Below are positions 6,868 through 16,600 of a stretch of DNA of 64,000 nucleotides, one piece after another. The notes under the pieces were generated by a model, which was given only the letters and a program-made list of their open reading frames with translations, ran no database searches and was not told the origin of the DNA. Position numbers and translations under genes: made by a program. Position 1 is the first letter of the stretch. Each line of letters opens with the position of its first letter. Source of the stretch: Streptomyces subrutilus (GTDB taxonomy: Bacteria; Actinomycetota; Actinomycetes; Streptomycetales; Streptomycetaceae); assembly GCF_008704535.1 (NCBI RefSeq), contig NZ_CP023701.1, forward strand, positions 7,358,001-7,422,000, read 5' to 3'.

Positions 6868-8463
6868 ATGACCGGCGAAGAGGGGCTGCCGCCCGCACGG
6901 GGTCTGTCCACCTGGACGACCCGGCGGTGGCTCCGCGCGGGCGTGGCCGCGTCCCTGGCGGTCCTGGCCCTGCTCGGCGTGACGGGGGCGTGGGTCCTGG
7001 GACGGACGGCGTCGATCAGCCAGGAGCTGGTGGACGTGAAGTCGCCCGCGCTGAACAGCTCGATCCGCCTGGAGTCGGCCCTGCTCAACCAGGAGACCGG
7101 AATCCGCGGCTACGGGCTCACCGGCACCGCGGCGTTCCTCGCCCCCTACCACCAGGGCCTGACCGAACAGAAGGCGTCCACCGCCCGGCTCGCGGAACTG
7201 CTGCGCGGCGACGCGACCGAGAGGAAGGGCCTGAAGGCCGTCGAGGACGCGGTGGAGCGGTGGCACGAGCGCTTCGCCCGGCCGATCGCCGCTTCGCCGG
7301 CCGGAGCGCCGACCCCGCTGGCCACCGAACGCGCCGTGGAGGGCAAGGCCGCCTTCGACGCCGTGCGGGCGGCCATGGCCGCCCAGCAGGAGGAACTCCA
7401 GACGGCCCGGGAAGAGGCGCGGGACGACCTGCTGGGCACCATGACCCTGCGCAACTGGGTCTTCTCCGCGATCGCCCTGGTCATCGTCGCGCTCGCCACC
7501 CTGGTCTTCGAGGGACTGCGCCGCGGCATCACCACCCCGCTGGACCGGCTCGGGGAGGACGCCCGTGCGGTCACCGGCGGAGACTTCGAACACCCCATCG
7601 CCCAGACCGGCCCCGCGGACCTGCGCCGGCTGAGCGCCGAGATCGACTCCATGCGCCGCCGCCTCGTCCGGGAACTGGCCTTCACCGAGGAGGCGCGGCT
7701 GCGCCTCGACGCGCAGGCCGCGGACCTCAAGCGGTCCAACGCCGAACTGGAGCAGTTCGCGTACGTGGCCTCCCACGACCTCCAGGAGCCGCTGCGGAAG
7801 GTGTCCAGCTTCACCCAGCTGCTGCAGCGCCGCTACGGCGGACAGCTCGACGCGAAGGCCGACCAGTACATCGACTTCGCGGTGGACGGCGCGAACCGCA
7901 TGCAGATCCTCATCAACGACCTCCTCGACTTCTCCCGGGTGGGCCGCGTCCACCACACCCACCAGAGCGTCGACCTCGGGGCGGTCCTGAAGCGGACCCT
8001 GTCGGCGCTGAGCGTCGGCATCGAGGAGTCCGGGGCGGTCGTCACCCACGACGACCTGCCGAGCCTGGTCGCGGACCCCACGCAGATGGGGATGCTCTGG
8101 CAGAACCTGATCGGCAACGCCGTGAAGTTCCGCAGGGCCGGTGAAACGCCGAGGATCCACGTGTCGGCCGAGCAGGAGGGGGAGCTGTGGCGGTTCGCCG
8201 TCACCGACAACGGCATCGGCATCGCCCCCGAGTACGCGGAGAAGGTCTTCGTGATCTTCCAGCGCCTGCACACCAAGGACGCCTACGACGGCAGCGGAAT
8301 CGGCCTGGCCATGTGCAAGAAGATCGTCGAGTTCCACGGCGGCACCATCGGGATCGACCCGGCCCACACCCGCGGCGCCCGCATCACCTTCACCCTCGCC
8401 ACCACCCTGCCCGAGCACGCGGGGCACGCGGACGAGGGCGACGACGCGCGGCGGGCCGGGTGA
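6868..8463 (+). CDS. Membrane sensor histidine kinase with CHASE3 domain
   Basis: 531 residues; ATG 6868 with GAGGGG eight bases upstream. Order: membrane segment (about 25-48), periplasmic CHASE3 domain (about 55-190, with N-Q-E-T-G-I-R-G-Y-G-L-T-G), second membrane segment (about 195-218), HAMP (about 218-272), a short coiled coil, HisKA with phosphorylated His 303 in S-H-D-L-Q-E-P-L-R-K, then HATPase with N-L-I-G-N-A-V-K-F, D-N-G-I-G-I and G-S-G-I-G-L-A. The H-box is the type paired with Rcp1-like regulators. The divergent regulator is therefore the likely phosphate acceptor. The signal is unknown; the ~110-bp gap between them must hold both promoters. Confidence 0.93.
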   Translation: MTGEEGLPPARGLSTWTTRRWLRAGVAASLAVLALLGVTGAWVLGRTASISQELVDVKSPALNSSIRLESALLNQETGIRGYGLTGTAAFLAPYHQGLTEQKASTARLAELLRGDATERKGLKAVEDAVERWHERFARPIAASPAGAPTPLATERAVEGKAAFDAVRAAMAAQQEELQTAREEARDDLLGTMTLRNWVFSAIALVIVALATLVFEGLRRGITTPLDRLGEDARAVTGGDFEHPIAQTGPADLRRLSAEIDSMRRRLVRELAFTEEARLRLDAQAADLKRSNAELEQFAYVASHDLQEPLRKVSSFTQLLQRRYGGQLDAKADQYIDFAVDGANRMQILINDLLDFSRVGRVHHTHQSVDLGAVLKRTLSALSVGIEESGAVVTHDDLPSLVADPTQMGMLWQNLIGNAVKFRRAGETPRIHVSAEQEGELWRFAVTDNGIGIAPEYAEKVFVIFQRLHTKDAYDGSGIGLAMCKKIVEFHGGTIGIDPAHTRGARITFTLATTLPEHAGHADEGDDARRAG

Positions 8464-8563
8464 ACGGGGCGGACGGCGGGACGGCGCGGGCACCACGGCC
8501 GGGCCGGACGCGGCGCGGGGCCGTGTCCGGCGCCGGACGGTGAGCGGCGGCCCGGGACCGGGG

Positions 8564-9583
8564 TCAGTTGCCGGTGGTCAGGACCATGCGGAAGCGGGCC
8601 GCACCGCTGAGCATGCGCTCGTAGGCGTCGTTGACCTCGTCGAGGGGCACGGTCTCGATCATGGGGCGGATCCCCTTGAGCGCGCTGAAGGCCAGGGTGT
8701 CCTGCACGTCCTGCGCCGTGCCCGAGGGATGGCCGACGATCGAACGGCTGCCCATGATCAGCTGGATGGGGCTGATCTTGAGGGGCTGCGGGACGGCGCC
8801 GAGGACGATGAGCTGTCCCCGGTGGGTGAGGCCGTCGATGGTGGCGGTCATGGCGTCGGAGTTCGCGGCGGTGGCGAGGACCACCTTCGCCCCGCCGAGC
8901 CGCTTCAGCGCGTCGGCCACCTTGCCCGCGGTGCTGTCGACGTAGTGGTGCGCGCCCAGTTCCCGCGCCAGCGGCTCCTTGTCCGTGCCGCGGGCGATGG
9001 CGATGGTCTCGAAGCCGAGCTGCTGCGCGTACTGGACGCCCAGGTGGCCGAGGCCGCCGAGGCCCAGGACGGCCACCCGGTCACCGGGGCGGGCGGCGCT
9101 GTGGCGCAGGGCGTTGAACGTGGTCACGCCGGCGCAGCCCAGCGGCGCGGCCTCGGCGGCGCTCAGCTCGTCCGGAATGCGGGCGAGCGCGCTGACCGGG
9201 GCGACCATCGAGTCCGCGAAGCCGCCCTGATAGGCCCAGCCGGGCACCCGGAGGCGGGTGCAGTCGATGAAGTCGCCCTCGCGGCACGGCACGCAGTGGC
9301 CGCAGTTGCCGCCGAACCATCCGACCTCGACGCGGTCGCCGACCTTCCAGTCCGACACCCCTTCGCCGAGGGCGTCGATGCGGCCGGCCACCTCGTGCCC
9401 GGTGACCAGCGGGAACCGCACACCGGGGAAGGCCGCCTGGACGAAACCGGCATCGCTGTGGCAGATGCCCGCGGCCTCTACGGTGATCCGGACGTGGCCG
9501 GGGCCGGGCTCCTGCAGCTCACGCCGGACGATCTCGAACTTCTGGCCCGGGGAGCCGACCTGGGCGACACGCATCGACGTCAT
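8564..9583 (-). CDS. Zinc-dependent alcohol dehydrogenase (MDR superfamily, AdhP-like)
   Basis: 339 residues; ATG 9581-9583 preceded by AAGGGA. Catalytic zinc ligands are in G-I-C-H-S-D and T-G-H-E-V; the structural-zinc Cys set is C-G-H-C-V-P-C then a Cys eight residues on. The NAD(P)-binding motif is G-L-G-G-L-G-H-L-G. It oxidises or reduces primary alcohol/aldehyde pairs in the cytoplasm. It is monocistronic, divergent from a phosphatase gene across an A+T-rich gap with a small palindrome. The physiological substrate cannot be read from the sequence. Confidence 0.92.
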   Translation of the reverse strand: MTSMRVAQVGSPGQKFEIVRRELQEPGPGHVRITVEAAGICHSDAGFVQAAFPGVRFPLVTGHEVAGRIDALGEGVSDWKVGDRVEVGWFGGNCGHCVPCREGDFIDCTRLRVPGWAYQGGFADSMVAPVSALARIPDELSAAEAAPLGCAGVTTFNALRHSAARPGDRVAVLGLGGLGHLGVQYAQQLGFETIAIARGTDKEPLARELGAHHYVDSTAGKVADALKRLGGAKVVLATAANSDAMTATIDGLTHRGQLIVLGAVPQPLKISPIQLIMGSRSIVGHPSGTAQDVQDTLAFSALKGIRPMIETVPLDEVNDAYERMLSGAARFRMVLTTGN

Positions 9584-9633
9584 GGGGTTCCCTTTCACGG
9601 GGGAGTGCGGGGCGGACAGATGCAGGTACGACC

Positions 9634-9645
9634 TCAATCTATTGA
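9634..9645. promoter_or_regulatory. Small palindrome in the alcohol dehydrogenase promoter region
   Basis: TCAAT-CT-ATTGA is a perfect 5-2-5 inverted repeat inside an A+T-rich stretch (about 9632-9690) that is very unlike its surroundings. It lies about 50 bases upstream of the adh start and may be an operator. No regulator is identified. Confidence 0.35.
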
Positions 9646-9786
9646 AATGAGCTGATATCTTCCGCTACATCTGGTGACCGGTCGGGAAAAATCGAAACTG
9701 GTGCGGTGCCTGCGGTGCCGCACCGATGACACCCGCCGCGCGATCCGCCGAGAGCGGGGCGGGCGTCGAGGAGAGCGTGGAGGGTC

Positions 9787-11655
9787 ATGGGGGCGGACGC
9801 GGTGGCCTTTCCGGCCGATCGGGAGGGCGCGAGGCTCCGGGCGCTGGCCCTGACGGGGCTGTCCGCGGCGCCGGATGTGGGGATGGAGCGGTTCGCGGGG
9901 ATGGTCGCGCGGCTGCTCGACGTACCGGTGGCGCTGGTGTCGCTGGTCGAGGCGGACCGGCAGGTCTTCCCCGGGATGGTGGGGCTGGCCCCGCCGTGGG
10001 CCGGCGCCCGGCAGACTCCGCTCTCGCACTCGCTGTGCCAGTACGTGACGGCCTCCGGCCGGCCCCTGGTTCTGGCGGACGCCCGGTCCGAAGAACTGAC
10101 CTGCAGCAGCCTCGCCATCCCCGACCTGGGCGTGGTGGCGTACGCGGGCATGCCCCTGACCGACGCCGAGGGCAACGTCCTGGGCTCGCTGTGCGCGATC
10201 GACACCAGCGTGCGGCACTGGACCGAGCGCGAACTGCGCGACCTCACCGACCTGGCGGCGGCCTGTTCGTCCGACCTCCAACTGCGCATCGCCTCCGGCC
10301 ACCGCGAGCAGGCCCGCAGAGAGGCCCAGGCCGCCCGCGACACCGCCGAGCAGGCACTGGCCGGTACGGAACTGCTGCTGCGGGCGGCCGAGGAGCTGAC
10401 CGGCGCGACGACCCTGAGCGATGTCCGCCGCCGGGTACGGGACCTGGTCTCGGGCCCGCTCAAGCCCTCCTACGTGGGGCTGATCCTGCTCCAGGACGGC
10501 GCCCTGCAGCGGATCGCGGACCCCGACGCCGTCCTCGCGATGGAACTGCACCACGAGCGCTACAGCGAGCACGACGGCTTCCCCACCGCCCGCGCACTGC
10601 GCGAACGCCGCACCGTGACCGTCCCCGACCGCGACCACCTCGTCGCCCACTACGCGCCCGAGGCGGTCGCCGCCTTCGACTCCCTGGGCCTCGCCTCGGC
10701 GGTCTGCCTGCCCCTGCACGGAGCGCGGCGGCTGCTCGGGGTCATCGTCCTGGGCTGGCCCCAGCCGCACGAGGCCGACCTCCGGGAGCGCGCCGTCCTG
10801 ACCGCCGTGGCCGGCTACACCGCCCAGGCCGTCGAACGCGCGGTGTTCCTGGAGGAGCGCATCCACGTGGCCCACCAGCTCCAGCGCGCCATGCTCACCG
10901 CCGTGCCCGAGGTGCCCGGGTTGGAACTGGCCGCGCTCTACCTGCCGGCCGTCGCGCACGACATGGTCGGCGGCGACTGGTACGACGCCGTCACCCTGCC
11001 GGACCCGGCCGAGGGCCCGGACACCGACTCCGACGGGCCCCTCGACGCCGGCCCCCGCACCGACGCCCGACGCCCCCTGGCCGTCACGGTCGGCGACGTC
11101 ACGGGCCACGACATGCACGCCGCCACCGTCATGGGCCAGATCCGCAGCATGATGCGCCAGGCGGCCCTCTCCCGCCCCGGCCGGGGACCGGCGGCCACCA
11201 TGAACGACCTGGAGCGCGCGTTGCAGCACCTGCCGCTGAACGCCAGCGGCACCCTGGTCCACGCCCATCTCCATCCCCTCGGCGCCGACCGGGGGTGGCG
11301 GCTGACCTGGACCAACGCAGGGCATCCGCCGCCCCTGCTGCTGCGGCCCGACGGGCGCACCCGACGCCTCGACGCCCACGGCACCCTGTTCCACGAGGCC
11401 CTCGGCGCCCACCCGCGCACGGACCACGAGCTCGTCCTGGAACCGGGCAGCACCCTGCTCCTGTACACCGACGGCCTGATCGAGCAGCGCGGTCGCGACC
11501 TCGACACCGCCATCGACGACACGGCCGCCGCTCTGGCGGCCCACAGCGGCCTGCCCCTGGCCGACCTGCTCCGGCGCCTCGCCGCCCAGGTCGCGGGCGG
11601 CGGCGCCCGCGACGACATCGTGCTGCTGGCCCTGCGCACCGACGGCCGGACCTGA
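9787..11655 (+). CDS. GAF-GAF-PP2C (SpoIIE/RsbU-type) serine phosphatase
   Basis: 622 residues. Two GAF domains (about 20-170 with S-L-C-A-I-D, and 205-355) precede a short linker helix and a SpoIIE-type PP2C domain (about 375-617). Metal-binding motifs are V-G-G-D-W-Y-D, V-G-D-V-T-G-H-D and a final D-D-I-V-L-L-A-L. Such enzymes dephosphorylate STAS anti-anti-sigma factors in response to ligands or redox bound by GAF. A spacer in the PP2C domain (about 412-430) is Asp/Pro-rich and longer than usual. It stands alone between an adh and a membrane-protein gene. The RBS is probably GAGGAGAG about ten bases upstream. Confidence 0.92.
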   Translation: MGADAVAFPADREGARLRALALTGLSAAPDVGMERFAGMVARLLDVPVALVSLVEADRQVFPGMVGLAPPWAGARQTPLSHSLCQYVTASGRPLVLADARSEELTCSSLAIPDLGVVAYAGMPLTDAEGNVLGSLCAIDTSVRHWTERELRDLTDLAAACSSDLQLRIASGHREQARREAQAARDTAEQALAGTELLLRAAEELTGATTLSDVRRRVRDLVSGPLKPSYVGLILLQDGALQRIADPDAVLAMELHHERYSEHDGFPTARALRERRTVTVPDRDHLVAHYAPEAVAAFDSLGLASAVCLPLHGARRLLGVIVLGWPQPHEADLRERAVLTAVAGYTAQAVERAVFLEERIHVAHQLQRAMLTAVPEVPGLELAALYLPAVAHDMVGGDWYDAVTLPDPAEGPDTDSDGPLDAGPRTDARRPLAVTVGDVTGHDMHAATVMGQIRSMMRQAALSRPGRGPAATMNDLERALQHLPLNASGTLVHAHLHPLGADRGWRLTWTNAGHPPPLLLRPDGRTRRLDAHGTLFHEALGAHPRTDHELVLEPGSTLLLYTDGLIEQRGRDLDTAIDDTAAALAAHSGLPLADLLRRLAAQVAGGGARDDIVLLALRTDGRT

Positions 11656-11679
11656 CCCGCGCACGGGCGCGGGCGGAGC

Positions 11680-12285
11680 TCAGCTCAGCGCGTCGTGCAC
11701 GGCGGCCGCGGCGCGGGCGGACAGGAACAGGCTGCTGCCGAGCACCAGGACGAGCGCGATCGTCGCCGGCCCGCCGCCGGGAGCCGCGGGAGGGCCGCCG
11801 AGGCGGATCGGGACCCTGCCGTCCGGATCGCGGGTCACCTGCACGGCCGCGCCGACCGGCGGTGCCCCGGCCCCGTCGAGTTCGAGCCGCGCGGCGCCAC
11901 CGGCGGGCAGCGCCAGCTCGATCGCCGTCACCGCGTCCCGCACCCCGGCGAACGGGTCCGAGGTGCGGATCCACTGCGTCACCACGGCCCGCTCGGTCAC
12001 ACCGCGCTCGTGCACGGCCCTTTCCTCGCGCAGGTCGATCCTGAGGTGGACCAGCAGCATCCACGACAGGTTCAGGACCAGCACGACCACGGCGACGGCG
12101 GCGCCGTCGTGCCGGGCCGCCCACCAGACGGCCACCCAGTGGAGCAGGACCACCGAGAGGAACAGCGGCGCCGTCCACGGCCCGAGGCGACCCTCCCACG
12201 CGGCCCACGCCGCCAGGTACGTCCCTACGGGGACGCCCGCCAGCACCGCTCCCGATACGGCGAACCCCGCCACGCGCCCCGCCAT
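11680..12285 (-). CDS. Membrane protein of unknown function (201 residues)
   Basis: I place the start at ATG 12283-12285 (M-A-G-R-V-A-G-F); the frame extends further up but that part is Arg/Gly-rich and lacks a ribosome binding site. Hydrophobic segments fall near residues 5-27, 35-55, 60-85 and 175-195. Between the third and fourth is a ~90-residue soluble part with R-I-D-L-R-E-E-R and an acidic loop. The pattern resembles DUF3592-like bacterial membrane proteins with a beta-rich extracytoplasmic insert, but I am not certain. It converges on the phosphatase gene. Confidence 0.65.
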   Translation of the reverse strand: MAGRVAGFAVSGAVLAGVPVGTYLAAWAAWEGRLGPWTAPLFLSVVLLHWVAVWWAARHDGAAVAVVVLVLNLSWMLLVHLRIDLREERAVHERGVTERAVVTQWIRTSDPFAGVRDAVTAIELALPAGGAARLELDGAGAPPVGAAVQVTRDPDGRVPIRLGGPPAAPGGGPATIALVLVLGSSLFLSARAAAAVHDALS

Positions 12286-12642
12286 GCGTCCCCCTGCCCC
12301 GTGACGGCGGCCCCCGCGCGCCGTCCCCCGTGAGTACCCCGCCCGGTCGGGCCGGAACCGTCCGAATGCGCCCCCCGTGCGCTCCGCCATTGTGGTTCCG
12401 TCGGCCAATTCAGGAACGTTTCAGCGGGATTCGGGTGATCCGGAGCGCAGCGCGGCGTGAAATGTCTGGACGCGGGAACCGAACCGCGGCTTCCCGGAGA
12501 GGTCGTGATGCGTACGCTCCACCGATTAGCCGTCGGCCCCCCCGCCCCGCGGCAGCCCGTACGCGCATCCGGGCGTGCGGGTGCCCGCGCGGGCGCATGC
12601 GGTGTGCGTGAGACGGCGGATCGTGGAGGAGAAGGGGCGGCC
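12286..12642. other. Promoter-bearing gap before the PTM cluster
   Basis: No supported gene. The segment 12405-12480 is less G+C-rich than its surroundings and should contain the promoter of the PTM operon, and the promoter of the divergent membrane protein gene. I could not match a -10/-35 pair with confidence. No pathway-specific regulator is encoded here or elsewhere beside the cluster. Confidence 0.45.
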
Positions 12643-13512
12643 GTGGCTGCGAGATCGCGACGCGTGTTGCGGCATGCCGCCTATCCGGTCCTGCTGTCCG
12701 CCTTCGTGTCCACGACGTACTGCGCCCTGTCCCGGCAGTGGGACACCGGCCGCACCACGCAGCTCTTCCTGTTGGGGTCCATCGGCTATCTGGCGCTGCT
12801 GGAACGGCTGATCCCGTACGAGACGACGTGGCGGCCGAGCCGTGCCGAATGGGGCTGGTACGGCGCCTACTTCGTGCTGACGATGCTGGGCGGATCGCTC
12901 GCGCAACTGCCGGTGCAGGCCGTCGTGCGATGGCTGGCGCCCCTCCACCCGGCCCTGCCGCTGGGGGTCGAGATCCCGGCGGCCGTGCTGCTCGGCTCGC
13001 TCGCCAACTACCTGGTCCACCGCTGGTGCCACACCGACCGGCGGCTCTGGCGGCTCCACGGCGTGCACCACGTGCCGGACAAGGTGAGCGTGGGCAACAA
13101 CGGCGTCAACCACATCGCGGACGTCGTCCTGACCCAGGCCGTCGTGCAACTGGCGCTCGCGCTGGCCGGCTTCTCCGTCGAGTCGGTGTTCGTGGTGGGC
13201 CTCTTCGTGATCGCGCAGGGGTACTTCGTGCACGCCAACATCGACGTCCGCATCGGCGTCCTGAACCACGTGCTCGCCAGCCCGGAACAGCACCGGCTGC
13301 ACCACAGCACGGACCTGGCCGAGGCCGGCCACTACGGGTCCGACCTCTCGGTCTGGGACCACGCCTTCGGGAGCTTCACCTGGTACCCGGGACGCCGCCC
13401 CGCCGAGGTGGGCCTGGCGCGGCCGTCCGACTTCCCCCGTACGGACGCGCTGTTCGCCAGCCACCTCCAGGCCTGGTACCGCCCCGCACGGACCGGCGGC
13501 CGACGGGCCTGA
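12643..13512 (+). CDS. ftdA: Sterol-desaturase/fatty-acid-hydroxylase superfamily enzyme (PTM hydroxylase)
   Basis: 289 residues from GTG 12643, which follows a GGAGGAG/AAGGGG run; an in-frame ATG at 12508 is possible but adds an Arg/Gly-rich stretch. Integral membrane enzyme with hydrophobic segments near residues 10-30, 38-55, 65-95, 105-125 and 165-195. The di-iron His clusters are H-R-W-C-H, H-G-V-H-H and H-R-L-H-H. It corresponds to the first gene of known PTM clusters, whose product hydroxylates the C-3 position (ornithine-derived part) of the scaffold. It lies 161 bp before the PKS-NRPS. Assignment to PTM hydroxylation rests on context plus family. Confidence 0.9.
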   Translation: MAARSRRVLRHAAYPVLLSAFVSTTYCALSRQWDTGRTTQLFLLGSIGYLALLERLIPYETTWRPSRAEWGWYGAYFVLTMLGGSLAQLPVQAVVRWLAPLHPALPLGVEIPAAVLLGSLANYLVHRWCHTDRRLWRLHGVHHVPDKVSVGNNGVNHIADVVLTQAVVQLALALAGFSVESVFVVGLFVIAQGYFVHANIDVRIGVLNHVLASPEQHRLHHSTDLAEAGHYGSDLSVWDHAFGSFTWYPGRRPAEVGLARPSDFPRTDALFASHLQAWYRPARTGGRRA

Positions 13513-13673
13513 CCGGCGTTCCGCCACCACCGCACCCCTCCGCGCACCTCCCGCCCCCCGCTCGCCGGAAACGCTCCCGGCCCGTCCGGGACGGTGCGCG
13601 GCACCTTCCCGATGCCCACGCGACCCTGTCCCGCGCACAGGGCGCGCGACAGCAGCGACACAAGGACACCACC

Positions 13674-16600
13674 ATGACGGATCCACGCCCCGCGACCTCC
13701 GCCTCCCCCGCCGTCCCCGCCGGACCCGACGGCCAACCGGAGAAGATCGCCATCATCGGGATCGGCTGCCGGCTGCCGGGCGGCGCCAACGACCACCGGG
13801 CCTTCTGGCGGAACCTGGTGGAGGGCAAGGACTGCATCACCGCGACCCCCGCCGACCGCTACGACGTCGCCACCCTCGGCAGTGCCGACCCGGCCCGCCC
13901 GGGACGGCTGGTCGGCGGCCGCGGCGGATACATCGACGGCTTCGACGAGTTCGACCCGGCGTTCTTCGGGATCAGCGGCCGCGAGGCCGACCACATGGAC
14001 CCCCAGCAGCGCAAACTGCTGGAGGTGGCGTGGGAGGCGCTGGAGGACGGCGGACAGCGGCCCGCCGACCTGGCGGGCCGCCGGGTGGGCGTCTACATCG
14101 GCGCCTTCACCCTCGACTACAAGATCCTCCAGTTCGCCGACCTGTCCTTCGAGTCCATCGCCGCGCACACCGCCACCGGCACGATGATGACCATGGTGTC
14201 GAACCGCATCTCGCACTGCCTCGACCTGCGCGGCCCGAGCCTGTCCATCGACACCGCGTGCAGCTCCTCGCTGGTCGCCGTCCACCTCGCCTGCCAGAGC
14301 CTGCTGCGGGGCGAGACCTCGCTGGCCCTGGCCGGCGGCACCCTCCTGCACCTGGCGCCGCAGTACACCATCGCGGAGACCAAGGGCGGATTCCTCTCCC
14401 CGCACGGCCGGTCCCGCACCTTCGACGCCTCGGCCGACGGCTACGTCCGGGCCGAGGGCGTCGGCGTGGTCACCCTCAAGCGGCTCTCCGACGCGCTGCG
14501 CGACGGCGACCCCGTACACGCCGTCATCACCGGCTCCGGCGTCAACCAGGACGGCCGCACCAACGGCATCACCGTCCCCAACCCGGACGCCCAGGTCGAG
14601 CTGATCGAGCAGGTCTGCGCCCAGGCCGGGATCCGCCCGGGCGACCTCCAGTACGTGGAGGCGCACGGCACCTCCACGCCGGTCGGCGACCCGATCGAGG
14701 CCGGCGCCCTGGCCCGCGCGCTCGCGATCGGCCGGCAGCCCGGAGCGCGGTGCTACGTCGGCTCCGTCAAGACCAACATCGGGCACACCGAATCCGCGTC
14801 CGGCATCGCCGGGCTGGTCAAGACCGCGCTCGCGCTCAAGCACCGGCTGATCCCGCCCCACCTCCACCTGGAGCGGCTCAACCCCGCGATCGACCCGGAC
14901 GGCCTGCCGTTCGAGATCCCGGCGACGGCCGTGCCGTGGCCCGACCACCAAGGGCCCGCCCGGGCCGGGGTCAACTCCTTCGGCTTCGGCGGCACCAACG
15001 CCCACGTCGTGCTGGAGGCCGCCCCCGACCGCGAGCCCGCACCTGCCCCGCCCGAGCCCGCCGGCCACACCGTGCTCCCCCTCACCGCCCGCGACGCGGC
15101 CTCGCTGCCCGGCCTCGCCGCCGGCATCCGCGGCGAACTGGCCGGCGTCCCGGACGGGGCCCCCGTGTCCCTGGCCGACCTCGGCCACACCCTGGCGCAC
15201 CGCAGGGACCACCACGACCACCGCCTCGCCGTGACGTACGACTCCCGTGCCTCCCTGGACGAGGCGCTCGGCGCCTACCTGAACGCAGACCCCCACCCCC
15301 GGGTGTCCACCGGCAGGCGCCGCGCGGCCCGCCACCGCCGACTGGCCTGGGTGTTCACCGGCATGGGCCCGCAGTGGTGGGCCATGGGCCGCCGGCTGTT
15401 CGCGACCGAACCGGTCTACCGCGAAGCCGTCGAAGCCTGCGCCGCCCACGTCACGGAGCTCGCCGGATGGTCACTGCTCGACGAGCTCGCCGCAGACGAG
15501 CGGCGCTCGCGGATGGCCGAGACCTGGCTCGCCCAGCCCGCCAACTTCGCCCTCCAGACGGGGCTCGCCGCGCTCTGGCGCAGCCGCGGGGTCCACCCGG
15601 ACGCCGTGGTCGGCCACAGCACCGGCGAGGTCGCGGCCTTCCACACGGCCGGCGTCTACGACCTGGCCGACGCCGTCAGGATCGTCGTCCACCGCAGCCG
15701 GCTCCAGCACACCCTCGCCGGGACCGGCGGCATGCTCGCCGTCGCCCTCTCCGAGGGCGAAGCCCACCGGCGCCTGCGCCCGTACGGCGACGCCGTCTCC
15801 GTCGCCGCGGTCAACGGCCCCGCCTCGCTCACCCTCGCCGGCGACGAGGGCGCCCTCGCCGAACTGGCCGCCGCACTCACGGCCGAGCAGGTCTTCGCCC
15901 GGCCGCTGGCCGTCGAAGTGCCCTACCACAGCGCCGGGATGGACCCCATCAAGGACGAGCTGCTCGCCTCCCTGGCGGACATCAAGGCGCGCCCCGCCCA
16001 GGTGCCGGTCTACCTGACCGCCCGGGAAGGCACCGCGACCGGTCCCGAGCTGGACGCGGACTACTGGTGGCACAACGTCCGCGACCGCGTCCGGTTCCGC
16101 CAGGCCGTGGAGCGCCTCGCCGACGACGGCCACCGCGTCTTCCTGGAGATCGGACCGCATCCCGTGCTGGGCCGCGCGATCGAGGAGAGCCTCGCGGCGG
16201 CCCCCGGCGGCGCGGACGGCGCCGGCGTACGGGTCCTGCCCTCGATCCGGCGCGAGGAGGACGAGGGCGCCCGCTTCACCGCCTCGCTGGCCGCGCTGTA
16301 CGGCATCGGCGTCGAGGTGGACTGGTCCGTGCTGCAACCGGCCGGACGTCCGGTCCCGCTGCCCCGCTACCCCTTCAAGCGGGACCGACACTGGGCGGAA
16401 CCCCGGGCCGTCGCCCAGGTCCGCCTCGGCGAGGTCGACCACCCCCTCCTCGGACGGCGGCTGGCCGGCGCCGAACCGGCCTGGGAGGCCCGGCTCGACG
16501 CCGAGGCGCTGCCCTACCTGGAGGACCACCGGATCGAGGGCAGCGTGCTCTTCCCGGCCGCCGGATACCTGGAGATGGCCGCCCAGGCCGTCCGCGCCGT

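Noticed and set aside
8525-8538. 14-bp palindrome between convergent kinase and adh genes as a terminator
   Set aside because: It has no loop and no flanking stem extension; too weak to call.
12738-13673. N-terminal extension of the PKS-NRPS upstream of ATG 13674
   Set aside because: It overlaps the hydroxylase gene in another frame and has low-complexity sequence; ATG 13674 has a good ribosome site and starts directly before the KS.
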